Source: Desulfovibrio sp. (GTDB taxonomy: Bacteria > Desulfobacterota > Desulfovibrionia > Desulfovibrionales > Desulfovibrionaceae). From it: a DNA stretch of 6,361 nt. Within the stretch, counting starts at the first letter, position 1, and each line of letters opens with the position of its first letter. The DNA is taken from assembly GCA_003525525.1 (NCBI GenBank), contig DQED01000012.1:259-6619 (forward strand). The letters run 5' to 3'. The notes under the pieces are model-generated. The model was not told the DNA's origin. It saw nothing but the letters and a program-made list of their open reading frames with translations, and did no database searches. This document shows positions 1-6,137 of the stretch, in pieces. Position numbers and translations under genes: made by a program.

Positions 1-60
1 CACATCAAGGGCACGGACAAGAAATACAGTTCCTTTTTCAACGAGCGCGGCGTGCGCTGA
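1..60 (+). CDS. C-terminal end of an unidentified protein (5' truncated)
   Basis: Reading frame 1 is open from the window edge to a TGA at 58-60 and encodes HIKGTDKKYSSFFNERGVR. The tail is hydrophilic and rich in Lys/Arg. It is too short for me to assign a family. A strong hairpin terminator begins 26 bp after the stop, which supports this as a genuine gene end. It converges on the chemoreceptor gene that ends at 145. No function is proposed. Confidence 0.6.
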   Translation, partial: HIKGTDKKYSSFFNERGVR

Positions 61-86
61 TCCGTTTGCCATCCTCTCCGGCAATG

Positions 87-124
87 AAAAGCCCGGGCCG
101 CCGCACGCGGTCCGGGCTTTTTTT
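87..124 (+). terminator. Rho-independent terminator, probably bidirectional
   Basis: AAAAGCCCGGGCCGC (87-101) pairs with GCGGTCCGGGCTTTT (107-121), giving 15 bp with one G-U pair around the 5-nt loop CGCAC. Seven T residues follow at 118-124. This ends transcription of the plus-strand gene that stops at 60. Read on the minus strand, the same stem ends in four T residues, so it can also terminate the convergent chemoreceptor gene that stops at 145. Confidence 0.93.
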
Positions 125-144
125 CGGAGGCGGCGCAGGGCGGT

Positions 145-1923
145 TCAGCGGGGCAGGGCCTGGGGCGTTTGCCGGCGCAGGCCGTCGATCAGCGAGGCCA
201 GGCTCGCTGCGGACTGCGAAAGCCGGTCGAGCTCCTCCTTGGCGTCGTCCATGCCCTGGGCCGTCTCCTCGGACACGAGGCTGATGTCGGCCAGGGCGCG
301 GTTGATTTCGTCGGACGCCGCGGTCTGCTGGTCCGTGGCCGTGGCGATGAGGCCGATTTCCTCCGTGGTCTTCTCGGTCATGGCCACGATCTGGCGCAGG
401 GACTGTCCCGATTTGCCGGCCAGTTCCGTGGTCGCGGCCACGGCGGCCACGGCCGTGTCCATGCCGGCCACGTTTTCCCGCACGGCCCCGTCGATGGCGG
501 TGACGACCGCGGCCACCTCTCCCGTGGCCTGCATGGTCTTTTCGGCGAGCTTTCTGACCTCGTCGGCGACCACGGCGAAGCCGCGTCCGGCGTCGCCGGC
601 GCGGGCGGCCTCGATGGCGGCATTGAGCGCGAGGAGGTTGGTCTGGTCCGCGATGTCGGAAATGACGCCCATGATGGCTCCAATGCCCTTGGCCCGCTCG
701 CCCAGGGCGTCGAGGCCCGTCTTGAGCCCTTCGGAAAGCTCCCGCACCCGGTCGATGGAACGCGTCACCTCGTCCGTGGCCGCAAGTCCCTCGTGCGCGC
801 CTTCGCGGGCGGCCTGGGCGCTTTCGGCGGCGCGCCCGGCGTTTTGCGCCACTTCCATCACCGTGGCGCTCAGCTCCTCCATGGCCGTGGCCGTGGAAGT
901 CGTGCGGTCGCGCTGTCGCCCCGCGCCGTCGGAAACCATCGCCACACGGTCGGTCAGGGCGTTGCCGGCCCGGGCCACCACATCGGCCAGGTCCTCGAGC
1001 TGCGTGGCGGCCTCGGCCATGCCTTCGAGCCTTGCCCGTTCGGCCCGGGCGGTGGCCTCTTCGGCCTCGCGGCGGCTCTTTTCGGCTTCGGCGCTTTTGG
1101 CCTCGGCCGCCTGTTTCCCCGCTTCGATGTCCTGGAAGAGGCCGCGCAGTTTTCCGGCCATCTCGGCCATGACGGCCATGACGCCGCAGTCGTGGCGCAG
1201 GGAGCTGCAGACCGCCTGGACGTTTTCGAAGCGTCCGGCCGCCACTTCCCGGGCGATGTCGGCCACGGTTTCGGGTTCGCCGCCGAGCTGGCGCAGGATG
1301 CCGCGCGAGACGAGCCAGGCCGTGCCCGCGCCGATGACCAGGGAGATGGCCAGCAGGAGGTATTGCAGATGCAGGTCCGAGGCCAGGGAGGCGACCACCG
1401 CCGCGACCTGGGCGTCCGTGGCCGCGAACTGGCTTTCCTTGAGCGGATTGATGCGCTTGGCCAGGGCCGTTGTGCGGGCGTCGAAATCTTCCATCAACAC
1501 GTTGCCAGCCTCGCGGCCGTCCTTGATGTAGGATCTGGCCATGCGCACTCCGACCGCGTACATGGCCTCGAAATCCGAGGCGATGGCCTCGATCTCGCGC
1601 CGCAGGGCGTCGTCGCCGCGCGCGCGGGCGATTCCTTTGAATTTGGCCACGCCGTCGTGAAAACCCTTGGCCGCTTCTTCGGCCTCGCCAAAGCCGTCCT
1701 CCTCCCCGGTTGCCGAAACATCGGTGAGGAACTGTTGCACGTCCACGGATGCGAATTGCATGCGCGCCGCCACGTCCGCCAGAGGCAGGGTCTCGTCGTG
1801 GATGTGCGCCGCCTGCTGGCGCACCGCGCTTAAGGAGGAGGAGAGCAGCAGCGTGCTCGTGGCCATGGCCGCGAGTACCAGTCCGAAGCCCAGGCCCAGT
1901 CTGGCGGAGATCGTGAGTTTCAT
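145..1923 (-). CDS. Methyl-accepting chemotaxis protein (transmembrane chemoreceptor)
   Basis: This 592-residue chemoreceptor would sense a ligand outside the inner membrane and signal through CheW/CheA to the flagellar motor. In order: a first membrane segment at about 9-28; a periplasmic, mainly helical domain at about 30-185; a second membrane segment at about 186-206; a HAMP-like linker at about 207-260 beginning with [20 protein letters not shown]; a charged coiled coil at about 262-310; and the MCP signalling domain. The near-universal hairpin-tip motif is intact at about 421-463 ([20 protein letters not shown], then [14 protein letters not shown]). A candidate methylation helix is [11 protein letters not shown] at about 343-353. 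There is no C-terminal CheR-binding NWETF-type pentapeptide, as in many non-enteric receptors. The ATG at 1923 is chosen because it places the signal-anchor helix at the N terminus; its Shine-Dalgarno is weak. The frame stays open far upstream, but that part reads antisense through the hydrolase gene. The periplasmic domain has no CxxCH haem motif, and its ligand cannot be read from sequence. Confidence 0.96.
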   Translation of the reverse strand: MKLTISARLGLGFGLVLAAMATSTLLLSSSLSAVRQQAAHIHDETLPLADVAARMQFASVDVQQFLTDVSATGEEDGFGEAEEAAKGFHDGVAKFKGIARARGDDALRREIEAIASDFEAMYAVGVRMARSYIKDGREAGNVLMEDFDARTTALAKRINPLKESQFAATDAQVAAVVASLASDLHLQYLLLAISLVIGAGTAWLVSRGILRQLGGEPETVADIAREVAAGRFENVQAVCSSLRHDCGVMAVMAEMAGKLRGLFQDIEAGKQAAEAKSAEAEKSRREAEEATARAERARLEGMAEAATQLEDLADVVARAGNALTDRVAMVSDGAGRQRDRTTSTATAMEELSATVMEVAQNAGRAAESAQAAREGAHEGLAATDEVTRSIDRVRELSEGLKTGLDALGERAKGIGAIMGVISDIADQTNLLALNAAIEAARAGDAGRGFAVVADEVRKLAEKTMQATGEVAAVVTAIDGAVRENVAGMDTAVAAVAATTELAGKSGQSLRQIVAMTEKTTEEIGLIATATDQQTAASDEINRALADISLVSEETAQGMDDAKEELDRLSQSAASLASLIDGLRRQTPQALPR

Positions 1924-2043
1924 GGAGGGCGCCTGCCTGTTGTAAGGGGGTGTGCATGCCTGCCGACGACGGATTCGATGCGGCTGGCGGATGCCGACGA
2001 TTATGGATAGGGTTACAAGGAGCGAGAGGTTGCGGTCAAGATT

Positions 2044-2922
2044 ATGGTGAAATTTGTTGCGACAGGCAGGCGCGGCGACGGGGAAGTCCGCGACATCCTC
2101 GTGCCGACCGGTGACGGCTTGGTGTTCGTGCGGGCCAGGATCGCCCTGGGCCGCGCGCCGGCCGTGGTCTGCCTGCATGGCCTCGGCGACTCCCACCTGG
2201 CCTTCGAGGATGCCTTCGAAACGCGCTACCTGGACGGGGCGAGCATCGTGGCCTGGGACATGGCCGGGCATGGCGCAAGCCCGGCGGGCAGCCGCGATTA
2301 TTCCATGGAGGCCAGCGCCGCGCGGCTGCGCGCCGTCATCGACCACCTGACCGGAGCGCACGGGCTGCGGCCGTCGCCGCTCATTCTCGTCGGCCATTCC
2401 GTGGGCGGCATCCCGGCCATCTATTTCTGCCGCGACGCCGCGCCCGGGGAGGTGGGACGCCTCGTCCTGGCCGAGGCGTCCGTGACCCGGTTCGGCTCCT
2501 TCGTCACGGCCCATGCCGAGGCGGCCCGGCTGTCGGGCCGGTTTGCGGAATGGTACAAGGAGTTCCGCGAGCAGGTGATCTTCCGGGACTACCTGGGGCG
2601 CTTTCCCTTCTGCCGCCATTATTACGCGTCGTTGCGCTTTTGCGGCGAGGAGGCGTTTTTGCAGACCGTGCTGGCCGTGCGCCGCGCGGCCAAGGCCCGG
2701 CCCGGGAAATGGAGCCACGCCGCGGGCGAGGCCCTGCTGCGCCTGTCCCTGCCCGTGATCTACGCCCATGGCCGGGGACTCGCGCCCGAGACCCTGACCT
2801 TTTTGCAGGAACACGGCATTCCGACGCGCCCCTTTCCCACGGAGTGCCATTTTCTCATGCAGGCCATGACCGGCGAGTTCTACGGCCTGCTCGGCGAATG
2901 CTGCCGCGAGGCCAAGGCGTAA
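2044..2922 (+). CDS. Alpha/beta hydrolase fold protein
   Basis: This 292-residue, apparently cytosolic protein has no signal peptide. It carries the landmarks of the alpha/beta hydrolase fold: the oxyanion-hole motif HGLGDSH at 45-51, [10 protein letters not shown] at 70-79 (the usual D-x-x-G-x-G-x-S turn), and a nucleophile elbow GHSVGG at 117-122 with Ser119. A C-terminal His269 (TECHFL) is in the position of the catalytic His. The strand that normally ends in HGxxD reads [10 protein letters not shown], so the usual Asp is replaced by Leu246; Glu144 after the preceding strand (LVLAEAS) might serve instead. Substrate is unknown; an esterase, lipase or peptidase-like activity is family inference only. 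The ATG at 2044 is the only ATG start near the beginning of the frame, which is closed by a TAG at 2008. Its ribosome site is untidy: AGAGG at 2025-2029 lies 14 nt away and AGGAG at 2018-2022 is further still; GTG at 2047 is an alternative. The AMMECR1 gene follows after 28 bp, so the two are probably cotranscribed. Confidence 0.9.
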   Translation: MVKFVATGRRGDGEVRDILVPTGDGLVFVRARIALGRAPAVVCLHGLGDSHLAFEDAFETRYLDGASIVAWDMAGHGASPAGSRDYSMEASAARLRAVIDHLTGAHGLRPSPLILVGHSVGGIPAIYFCRDAAPGEVGRLVLAEASVTRFGSFVTAHAEAARLSGRFAEWYKEFREQVIFRDYLGRFPFCRHYYASLRFCGEEAFLQTVLAVRRAAKARPGKWSHAAGEALLRLSLPVIYAHGRGLAPETLTFLQEHGIPTRPFPTECHFLMQAMTGEFYGLLGECCREAKA

Positions 2923-2950
2923 GCGCAGCGGAGCGCAAGGAGGGCTGTTC

Positions 2951-3502
2951 ATGGATGCTTTCCGGTTTGTTCTGACGGATCAGGAAAAGGATTATCTCAA
3001 GAATCTCGTGCGGCTGCGCATCGCCGCGCGACTGGCCGGGCGCAAGGCGGGCCTGCCCGAGCCGCCTTCGGAGCTGCTGCGCGAACCGTACGGCGCCTTT
3101 GTCACGCTGACGCTTCGCGGCCGGCTTCGCGGCTGCATCGGCCACATCGTCGGCGATGCGCCCCTTTTCGAGACCATCGGCGAGATGGCCGAGGCCGCGG
3201 CTTTCGGCGATCCGCGCTTTCCGCCGCTGTCGCGCGAGGAATTCGAACATGTCGCCGTGGAGATTTCGGTCCTAAGCCCCCTGACGCCGTGTCCCGACCC
3301 CGCGCTCGTGACCGTGGGCCGCCATGGGCTGCTCGTGCGCCGGGGCGGCCGCTCGGGGCTGCTGTTGCCGCAGGTGCCCGTGGAGTGGGGCTGGGACCGC
3401 GAGACGTTCCTTGACCAGACCTGCCGCAAGGCCGGCATGGAGCCCGGCTGCTGGCGCGATCCGGCCACGACCTTGTTCTGGTTCGAAGCGGAAGTGTTTT
3501 AA
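2951..3502 (+). CDS. amrA: AMMECR1-domain protein (AmmeMemoRadiSam system protein A)
   Basis: This 183-residue protein matches the AMMECR1 family over its full length. Hallmarks are LRGCIGH at 59-65, [12 protein letters not shown] at 82-93, the VEISVLSPL strand at 103-111, and [12 protein letters not shown] at 138-149 followed by [11 protein letters not shown]. In many bacteria and archaea this protein is encoded beside, or fused to, a Memo-like protein and a radical SAM enzyme. The biochemical role of the trio is not settled, so no reaction is assigned. The invariant cysteine in RGCIG (Cys62) is present. There is no signal peptide or membrane segment, so it is cytosolic. An excellent Shine-Dalgarno (AAGGAGGG, 2937-2944) sits 6 nt before the ATG. 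It follows an alpha/beta hydrolase gene by 28 bp and is probably its operon partner. Neither Memo nor radical SAM partner is visible in this window. Confidence 0.93.
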   Translation: MDAFRFVLTDQEKDYLKNLVRLRIAARLAGRKAGLPEPPSELLREPYGAFVTLTLRGRLRGCIGHIVGDAPLFETIGEMAEAAAFGDPRFPPLSREEFEHVAVEISVLSPLTPCPDPALVTVGRHGLLVRRGGRSGLLLPQVPVEWGWDRETFLDQTCRKAGMEPGCWRDPATTLFWFEAEVF

Positions 3503-3523
3503 GGGGCAGGGGAAGAGGGAGGG

Positions 3524-3583
3524 GAAGATGCCTCCGGCGGCCAGGAGGGGGTCACCCCCTCCTGGACCTCCCGAAAGGGGGGG
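3524..3583. repeat. REP-like palindromic intergenic element
   Basis: The gap between the convergent AMMECR1 and acetyltransferase genes is almost filled by a structured element. A lead-in GATGCCTCCGGCGG ends at 3540. Next comes a perfect 11-bp stem, CCAGGAGGGGG (3541-3551) and CCCCCTCCTGG (3555-3565), with loop TCA. A second small hairpin CCTCCC-GAAA-GGGGGG follows at 3567-3582. No T tract follows on either strand, so it is not a standard intrinsic terminator, though it may stabilise 3' ends or act as a weak terminator. From memory, elements with the lead-in CCTCCGGCGGCC followed by a purine-rich stem recur between genes in Desulfovibrio-type genomes. Only one copy is in this window, so repetition cannot be shown here. 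Confidence 0.65.
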
Positions 3584-3585
3584 CG

Positions 3586-4065
3586 TTAGGGGGCGATGCG
3601 TTTGACGAAGAGGACGCGGTCCTCGCCGGGGCCGTCGTAATCGCTGTGCACGGGGACGTCGCCAGCGAACGTGTCGCCCGGTTCGATCGTAAAGCCGATG
3701 CGCGTGTGGAAGGCGATGGAATTTTTGTTCGCCGGCGAGGTGAGCAGGCGCACCTCCTCGCAGCCGCGCCGGCGCACGGCGTCGCAGAAGCGGGCGTAAA
3801 GCGAGCGCGCCAGGCCTTTGCGGCGGTGCTGCGGATGGACGCCCATGAAATGGACGTACGCCTGGCGCGGGTCGGTCTGGGAAATGAAGCCGATCAGGAA
3901 GGCGACGGCCGCGCCCCCTTCTTCGACGACGAAACTCGTGTCGTGGAAGTGCTTGAAAAAAAGGCGCGGCAGCATGTCCGTCATCTTGCGATTTTCGGCC
4001 CACCAGGCGTCGAGCACGGCGATGATGCCGGGATAGTCCGATTCCTGCGCGTGTCGCGTCCGCAT
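3586..4065 (-). CDS. GNAT-family N-acetyltransferase
   Basis: This 159-residue protein would transfer an acetyl group from acetyl-CoA to an unidentified amine. It shows GNAT organisation: an N-terminal strand and helix (MRTRHAQESDYPGIIAVLDA), a central strand FLIGFISQ at 57-64, then motif A YVHFMGVHPQHRRKGLA at 70-86. Motif A contains the acetyl-CoA pyrophosphate-binding Q/R-x-x-G-x-A loop (QHRRKGLA). Motif B is LLTSPANKNSIAFHTRIGF at 107-125, with the typical N-x-x-A-x-x-F-x-x-x-G-F arrangement. Length is normal for a single-domain GNAT. The start at 4065 is supported by AAAAGGAG (4072-4079 on the minus strand) 6 nt upstream. It lies 28 bp behind the second alpha/beta hydrolase and is probably cotranscribed with it. 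The substrate (small molecule or protein N-terminus) cannot be told from sequence. Confidence 0.93.
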   Translation of the reverse strand: MRTRHAQESDYPGIIAVLDAWWAENRKMTDMLPRLFFKHFHDTSFVVEEGGAAVAFLIGFISQTDPRQAYVHFMGVHPQHRRKGLARSLYARFCDAVRRRGCEEVRLLTSPANKNSIAFHTRIGFTIEPGDTFAGDVPVHSDYDGPGEDRVLFVKRIAP

Positions 4066-4093
4066 GGGCGGCTCCTTTTGCGCGCGTGCGCCG

Positions 4094-4906
4094 TTACGGC
4101 AGGGACGGGGCGCGCGTCCCCTGCGCCTGCCCCGGGTCCCGGGCGGGCAGCCGCGACAGGGCCTCCAGGTAGCGCCGCCTGCCGACGAGGAACAGGTCGT
4201 TGTGCCCGGCCCCGGGGATGAGGAGCAGTTCCTTGTCCCTGGCCGGGGAGGCGGCGAAAAGCCGACGCGCCTCGTTCGGGTCGATGAGGTCGTCCGCCGC
4301 GCCATGGATGACGAGCGTCGGCCCGGCGTAGCGCCCGATGTGCGCGAGGTTGCCGAAGCCGTCGGCCTCGGTGATGCCGTAGCGCCCCGAATCGACGCCG
4401 AGCACGCGCAGCAGCGCCAGCGTTCCGGCGAAGCCGCTTTCGATGACGAGCCCGTCGATCTCCTGCGGCCGCGACGCGGCCAGGGCCAAGGCGCAGGCGC
4501 TGCCGAGCGAGCGGCCCATGACGAGGATGCGCGGCGAGGCCTGGGCCTGCGCCAGACGCGCCTTCACGAAAGTAAAGGCCGCCAGGGCGTCGCTTTCGAG
4601 CGTCGCGGCCTGCGGCACGCCCTGCGAGCGGCCGTAGCCGCGAAATTCCGCCACCGCCAGATTGAGCCCGATGCCGGCGATCTGCGGCGCAAGCGCGTCG
4701 TAGTCCGAGGCGATCTCGCCGTTGCCGTGAAAAAGCAGCAGCGTCGGGAACGCCTTGTCGGCGAGGTGCAGGCGCACGTGCAGCGCGACGCCGTCCGGCG
4801 CGGCGGCCATGGCGTCCTCCCCGCAGCCCGCCGGGGCGCGGTCCGGGCGGGGATGGAACAGCCGCGCGGCGATCTCCGGCCTGTCCAAGGCGCGCGTATC
4901 GGCCAT
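4094..4906 (-). CDS. Alpha/beta hydrolase (serine hydrolase)
   Basis: From the ATG at 4906 this is a 270-residue alpha/beta hydrolase with an apparently complete catalytic apparatus: oxyanion segment FHGNGE at 59-64, RGYGRSQG at 89-96, nucleophile elbow GRSLG at 131-135 with Ser133, acid in HGAADD at 201-206 (Asp205 by alignment to HGxxD), and His235 in GAGHND. It resembles small BEM46/YfhR-like hydrolases; the substrate is unknown. The start is uncertain. ATG 4906 has a strong Shine-Dalgarno (GGAGG, 4912-4916) at 5 nt and gives a cytosolic protein. ATG 4978 would add 24 residues (MRQDLRPLAVALLAAALAFF and PEAL) that look like a signal peptide, but it lacks a good ribosome site and lies within a perfect inverted repeat. 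ATG 5026 has AAGGA 10 nt upstream. I prefer 4906. The GNAT gene follows after 28 bp, so this is probably the first gene of a two-gene operon. Confidence 0.9.
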   Translation of the reverse strand: MADTRALDRPEIAARLFHPRPDRAPAGCGEDAMAAAPDGVALHVRLHLADKAFPTLLLFHGNGEIASDYDALAPQIAGIGLNLAVAEFRGYGRSQGVPQAATLESDALAAFTFVKARLAQAQASPRILVMGRSLGSACALALAASRPQEIDGLVIESGFAGTLALLRVLGVDSGRYGITEADGFGNLAHIGRYAGPTLVIHGAADDLIDPNEARRLFAASPARDKELLLIPGAGHNDLFLVGRRRYLEALSRLPARDPGQAQGTRAPSLP

Positions 4907-4975
4907 GAGGGCCTCCGGAAAAAAAGCCAGGGCCGCAGCCAAAAGCGCCACGGCCAGGGGACGCAAGTCTTGACG

Positions 4976-4998
4976 CATGCAGGCAACCTGCCTGCATG
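4976..4998. promoter_or_regulatory. Perfect 23-bp inverted repeat, candidate operator or RNA hairpin
   Basis: CATGCAGGCA (4976-4985) and TGCCTGCATG (4989-4998) are perfect reverse complements separated by ACC. The site lies in the divergent region between the hydrolase (leftward) and psiE-like (rightward) genes, 70 bp upstream of the preferred hydrolase start. A smaller inverted repeat, CAAGC-T-GCTTG, follows at 5011-5021. The symmetry suits a dimeric repressor or activator site, or a 10-bp hairpin in the hydrolase leader. No regulator gene is adjacent, so the binder is unknown. Confidence 0.5.
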
Positions 4999-5154
4999 AT
5001 TGCAAGAAAGCAAGCTGCTTGGCCATGTCGTCGTTTTCCTTCCCGATCACCGAACCGTTGCCGCACCGCCGCCGCCCGTCGCGCAATTATCCGCGTTTCG
5101 GCGTTTTCCGTTATCGCGAAAAAGCTAGGGAGGGGAGGAGTGGAAAAGCGAAAC

Positions 5155-5177
5155 ACGGGCCCGGCCCGTTGCCGGGC
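5155..5177 (+). promoter_or_regulatory. GC-rich leader with mutually exclusive hairpins before the psiE-like gene
   Basis: Two stems compete for the same bases just before the ribosome site: ACGGGC (5155-5160) with GCCCGT (5164-5169), and GCCCGGC (5159-5165) with GCCGGGC (5171-5177). The second stem ends 4 nt before the Shine-Dalgarno GGAGGA (5182-5187). The structure is visible, but a regulatory role is inference. GC-rich leaders form such stems easily by chance. Confidence 0.3.
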
Positions 5178-5193
5178 AATGGGAGGAATGGCC

Positions 5194-5637
5194 ATGAAAC
5201 ATTTCGACGCGACGAGCGATTACCGGTTGGCCATGGGCAGCATCGGCATCATGCGCCGGATCGTCAGCGCCGTGCTGCTGGTTTTGTCGGGCTTGCTGTT
5301 CGTCTTCGGCGCTCGCGAGATGGTTTTGCTCGGTATGATCATCGTCATGCCCGCGTCCTGGGACGAGCACGCCTTCTGGGTCCATACCTACAACCTCTTC
5401 ATGGCGCTGGAATTCGTCTTCATGATCATCAAATACTTCGAGGAAAACTACCACTTCCCCTTGCGCTACATCCTCTATATCGCCGTGACTTCGGTATGCC
5501 GGTCCATGATGGTCGATCACGGCCAGTTGGTGGCCTGCGCCGGGGCCATCGTGCTTTTGGCCGTTGCGTATTGCCTGGTGACGGCGCGAAACGCCCTGGC
5601 GGCACGGTTTTTACCCGACGAGGCTACGGCGGCCTGA
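5194..5637 (+). CDS. psiE: PsiE-family (phosphate-starvation-inducible E-like) membrane protein
   Basis: This 147-residue inner-membrane protein has four predicted hydrophobic segments, at about 22-38, 41-53 together with 66-80, 90-104 and 112-131. The family signature is clear in the middle: HTYNLFMALEFVFMIIKYFE at 64-83, then HFPLRYILYIAVTSVCRSMM at 87-106. The conserved Arg91, Arg103 and acidic residues lie at the membrane edges. The Escherichia coli namesake is induced by phosphate starvation, but its molecular function is not known. I see no recognisable Pho box here, so phosphate control should not be assumed. ATG 5194 is chosen because GGAGGA at 5182-5187 lies 6 nt before it; the in-frame ATG at 5188 directly abuts that ribosome site, and the frame open from 4996 reads through the intergenic leader with non-coding-like composition. 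A terminator follows the stop, so it is probably a single-gene transcript. The divergent hydrolase shares the upstream region. Confidence 0.9.
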   Translation: MKHFDATSDYRLAMGSIGIMRRIVSAVLLVLSGLLFVFGAREMVLLGMIIVMPASWDEHAFWVHTYNLFMALEFVFMIIKYFEENYHFPLRYILYIAVTSVCRSMMVDHGQLVACAGAIVLLAVAYCLVTARNALAARFLPDEATAA

Positions 5638-5644
5638 AACGTCG

Positions 5645-5693
5645 GAGGATTCCTGAAATATGGGCATTTCTTCGAAAGCGAGTCCTCTTTTTT
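5645..5693 (+). terminator. Branched rho-independent terminator after the psiE-like gene
   Basis: GAGGATTC (5645-5652) pairs with GAGTCCTC (5680-5687), giving 8 bp with one G-U pair, directly followed by six T residues (5688-5693). The long loop can itself fold, for example GAAAT (5655-5659) with ATTTC (5666-5670). It starts 8 bp after the stop codon of the PsiE-like gene. The unusual internal branch makes it slightly weaker than a simple hairpin. Confidence 0.75.
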
Positions 5694-5766
5694 GGGAATC
5701 ATGAGCGGGACACGGACGTCACGGCGACCGCGTCCAGGAAAATGCGACGGTTAGCCTTGGTCATTC

Positions 5767-5783
5767 TTGGCACGGTTCTGGCT
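5767..5783 (+). promoter_or_regulatory. Sigma-54 (-24/-12) promoter for the small membrane-anchored protein
   Basis: The site reads TTGGCACG (5767-5774), GTTC, TGGCT (5779-5783). Against the sigma-54 consensus YTGGCACG-N4-TTGCW, the -24 element matches fully, the spacing is exact, and the -12 element has one mismatch (TGGC for TTGC) while keeping the essential GC. Transcription would start near 5794, about 55 nt before the ATG at 5849, with only a small GC-rich hairpin (GCCGCC/GGCGGC, 5812-5826) in the leader. A sigma-54 promoter needs an enhancer-binding activator. A possible upstream site is GGACG-N12-CGTCC at 5714-5735, which is weak. Confidence 0.72.
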
Positions 5784-5848
5784 TTACTAGGAGAAACGGT
5801 ACGGGGGAAACGCCGCCAGGGGCGGCCGAAACGGCAAGGGGGATGGTC

Positions 5849-6088
5849 ATGAAGCGGTTGCTGTACGTCTTCGTCGTCGCGGCTTTGGGCGCTCTTGTGT
5901 ACGTGTCCGATCCGCCGGGCCTTCCGGCCGAGCAGAGCGCCACAACGGAATCCGTCGCCACGGTCGCATCTTCCCAGAGCGCGGTGGCGCGGCTGGCCGA
6001 AGCCGGCATGGCCTTGCGCCGCCATCCAGCGCCTGCGGCCGGCGTAATCGACCCGGCGCCGCAACCGGACAAGCTTTTCGGAAAGTAG
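5849..6088 (+). CDS. Small membrane-anchored or secreted hypothetical protein
   Basis: This 79-residue protein is not recognised as any known family. It begins MKRLLYVFVVAALGALVYVS, a basic n-region followed by a single hydrophobic helix at about 4-20. This is either a signal peptide without an obvious AxA cleavage site or an N-terminal membrane anchor. The remainder is Ala/Pro/Ser/Thr-rich (about 21-45), then a short amphipathic stretch VARLAEAGMALRRH at 46-59, then a Pro-rich tail ending PQPDKLFGK. The Shine-Dalgarno AAGGGGGA (5836-5843) lies 5 nt before ATG 5849; the in-frame ATG at 5843 overlaps it and is rejected. The gene is framed by a sigma-54 promoter candidate and an intrinsic terminator. 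That makes it a self-contained regulated unit and supports it being real despite its small size. Function is unknown; an envelope or periplasmic role is inference from the N-terminus only. Confidence 0.75.
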   Translation: MKRLLYVFVVAALGALVYVSDPPGLPAEQSATTESVATVASSQSAVARLAEAGMALRRHPAPAAGVIDPAPQPDKLFGK

Positions 6089-6137
6089 TGTGTGCTCCGG
6101 CAAGTCCGGCGCGGGTGCGGCCGCGTCGGCAGCCGCA

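Noticed and set aside
38..1957. Very long open frames antisense to, or out of frame with, the chemoreceptor (about 639 residues on the minus strand, and 554 and 430 residues on the plus strand)
   Set aside because: They are typical shadow frames of a high-GC gene: low-complexity Arg/Gly/Ala or Ser/Ala composition, no domains, and they overlap the clear MCP coding frame.
1924..2043. Sigma-70 promoters in the gap between the chemoreceptor and the first hydrolase
   Set aside because: CATAAT- and TTGACC-like hexamers exist on the minus strand, but none pair at 16-18 bp spacing, so no promoter is called.
1924..2952. In-frame upstream extension of the chemoreceptor to 935 residues
   Set aside because: The extension reads antisense through the alpha/beta hydrolase gene. 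The signal-anchor helix belongs at the N terminus, which fits the start at 1923.
4923..4942. Sigma-54-like TGGC...GGC sequence on the minus strand before the second hydrolase
   Set aside because: The spacing between the GG and GC elements is one base too long, which sigma-54 does not normally tolerate, and the start would fall on the ribosome site.
4996..5193. N-terminal extension of the psiE-like protein back to 4996
   Set aside because: The added 66 residues are Arg/Ala/Pro-rich with no family similarity and span the inverted repeat and leader hairpin. GGAGGA supports the start at 5194.
5701..5754. 17-codon possible leader peptide after the psiE terminator
   Set aside because: It lies between a terminator and the next promoter, with a weak ribosome site and no conserved features; probably not transcribed.
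5742..5852. 36-residue frame with a hydrophobic start and basic tail, whose TGA overlaps the ATG at 5849 (an ATGA junction)
   Set aside because: Its codons (TTA, CTA, CGA, TCA) are unlike the neighbours, the ribosome site is too close to its ATG, and it contains the sigma-54 promoter, so its start would lie upstream of the predicted transcript.
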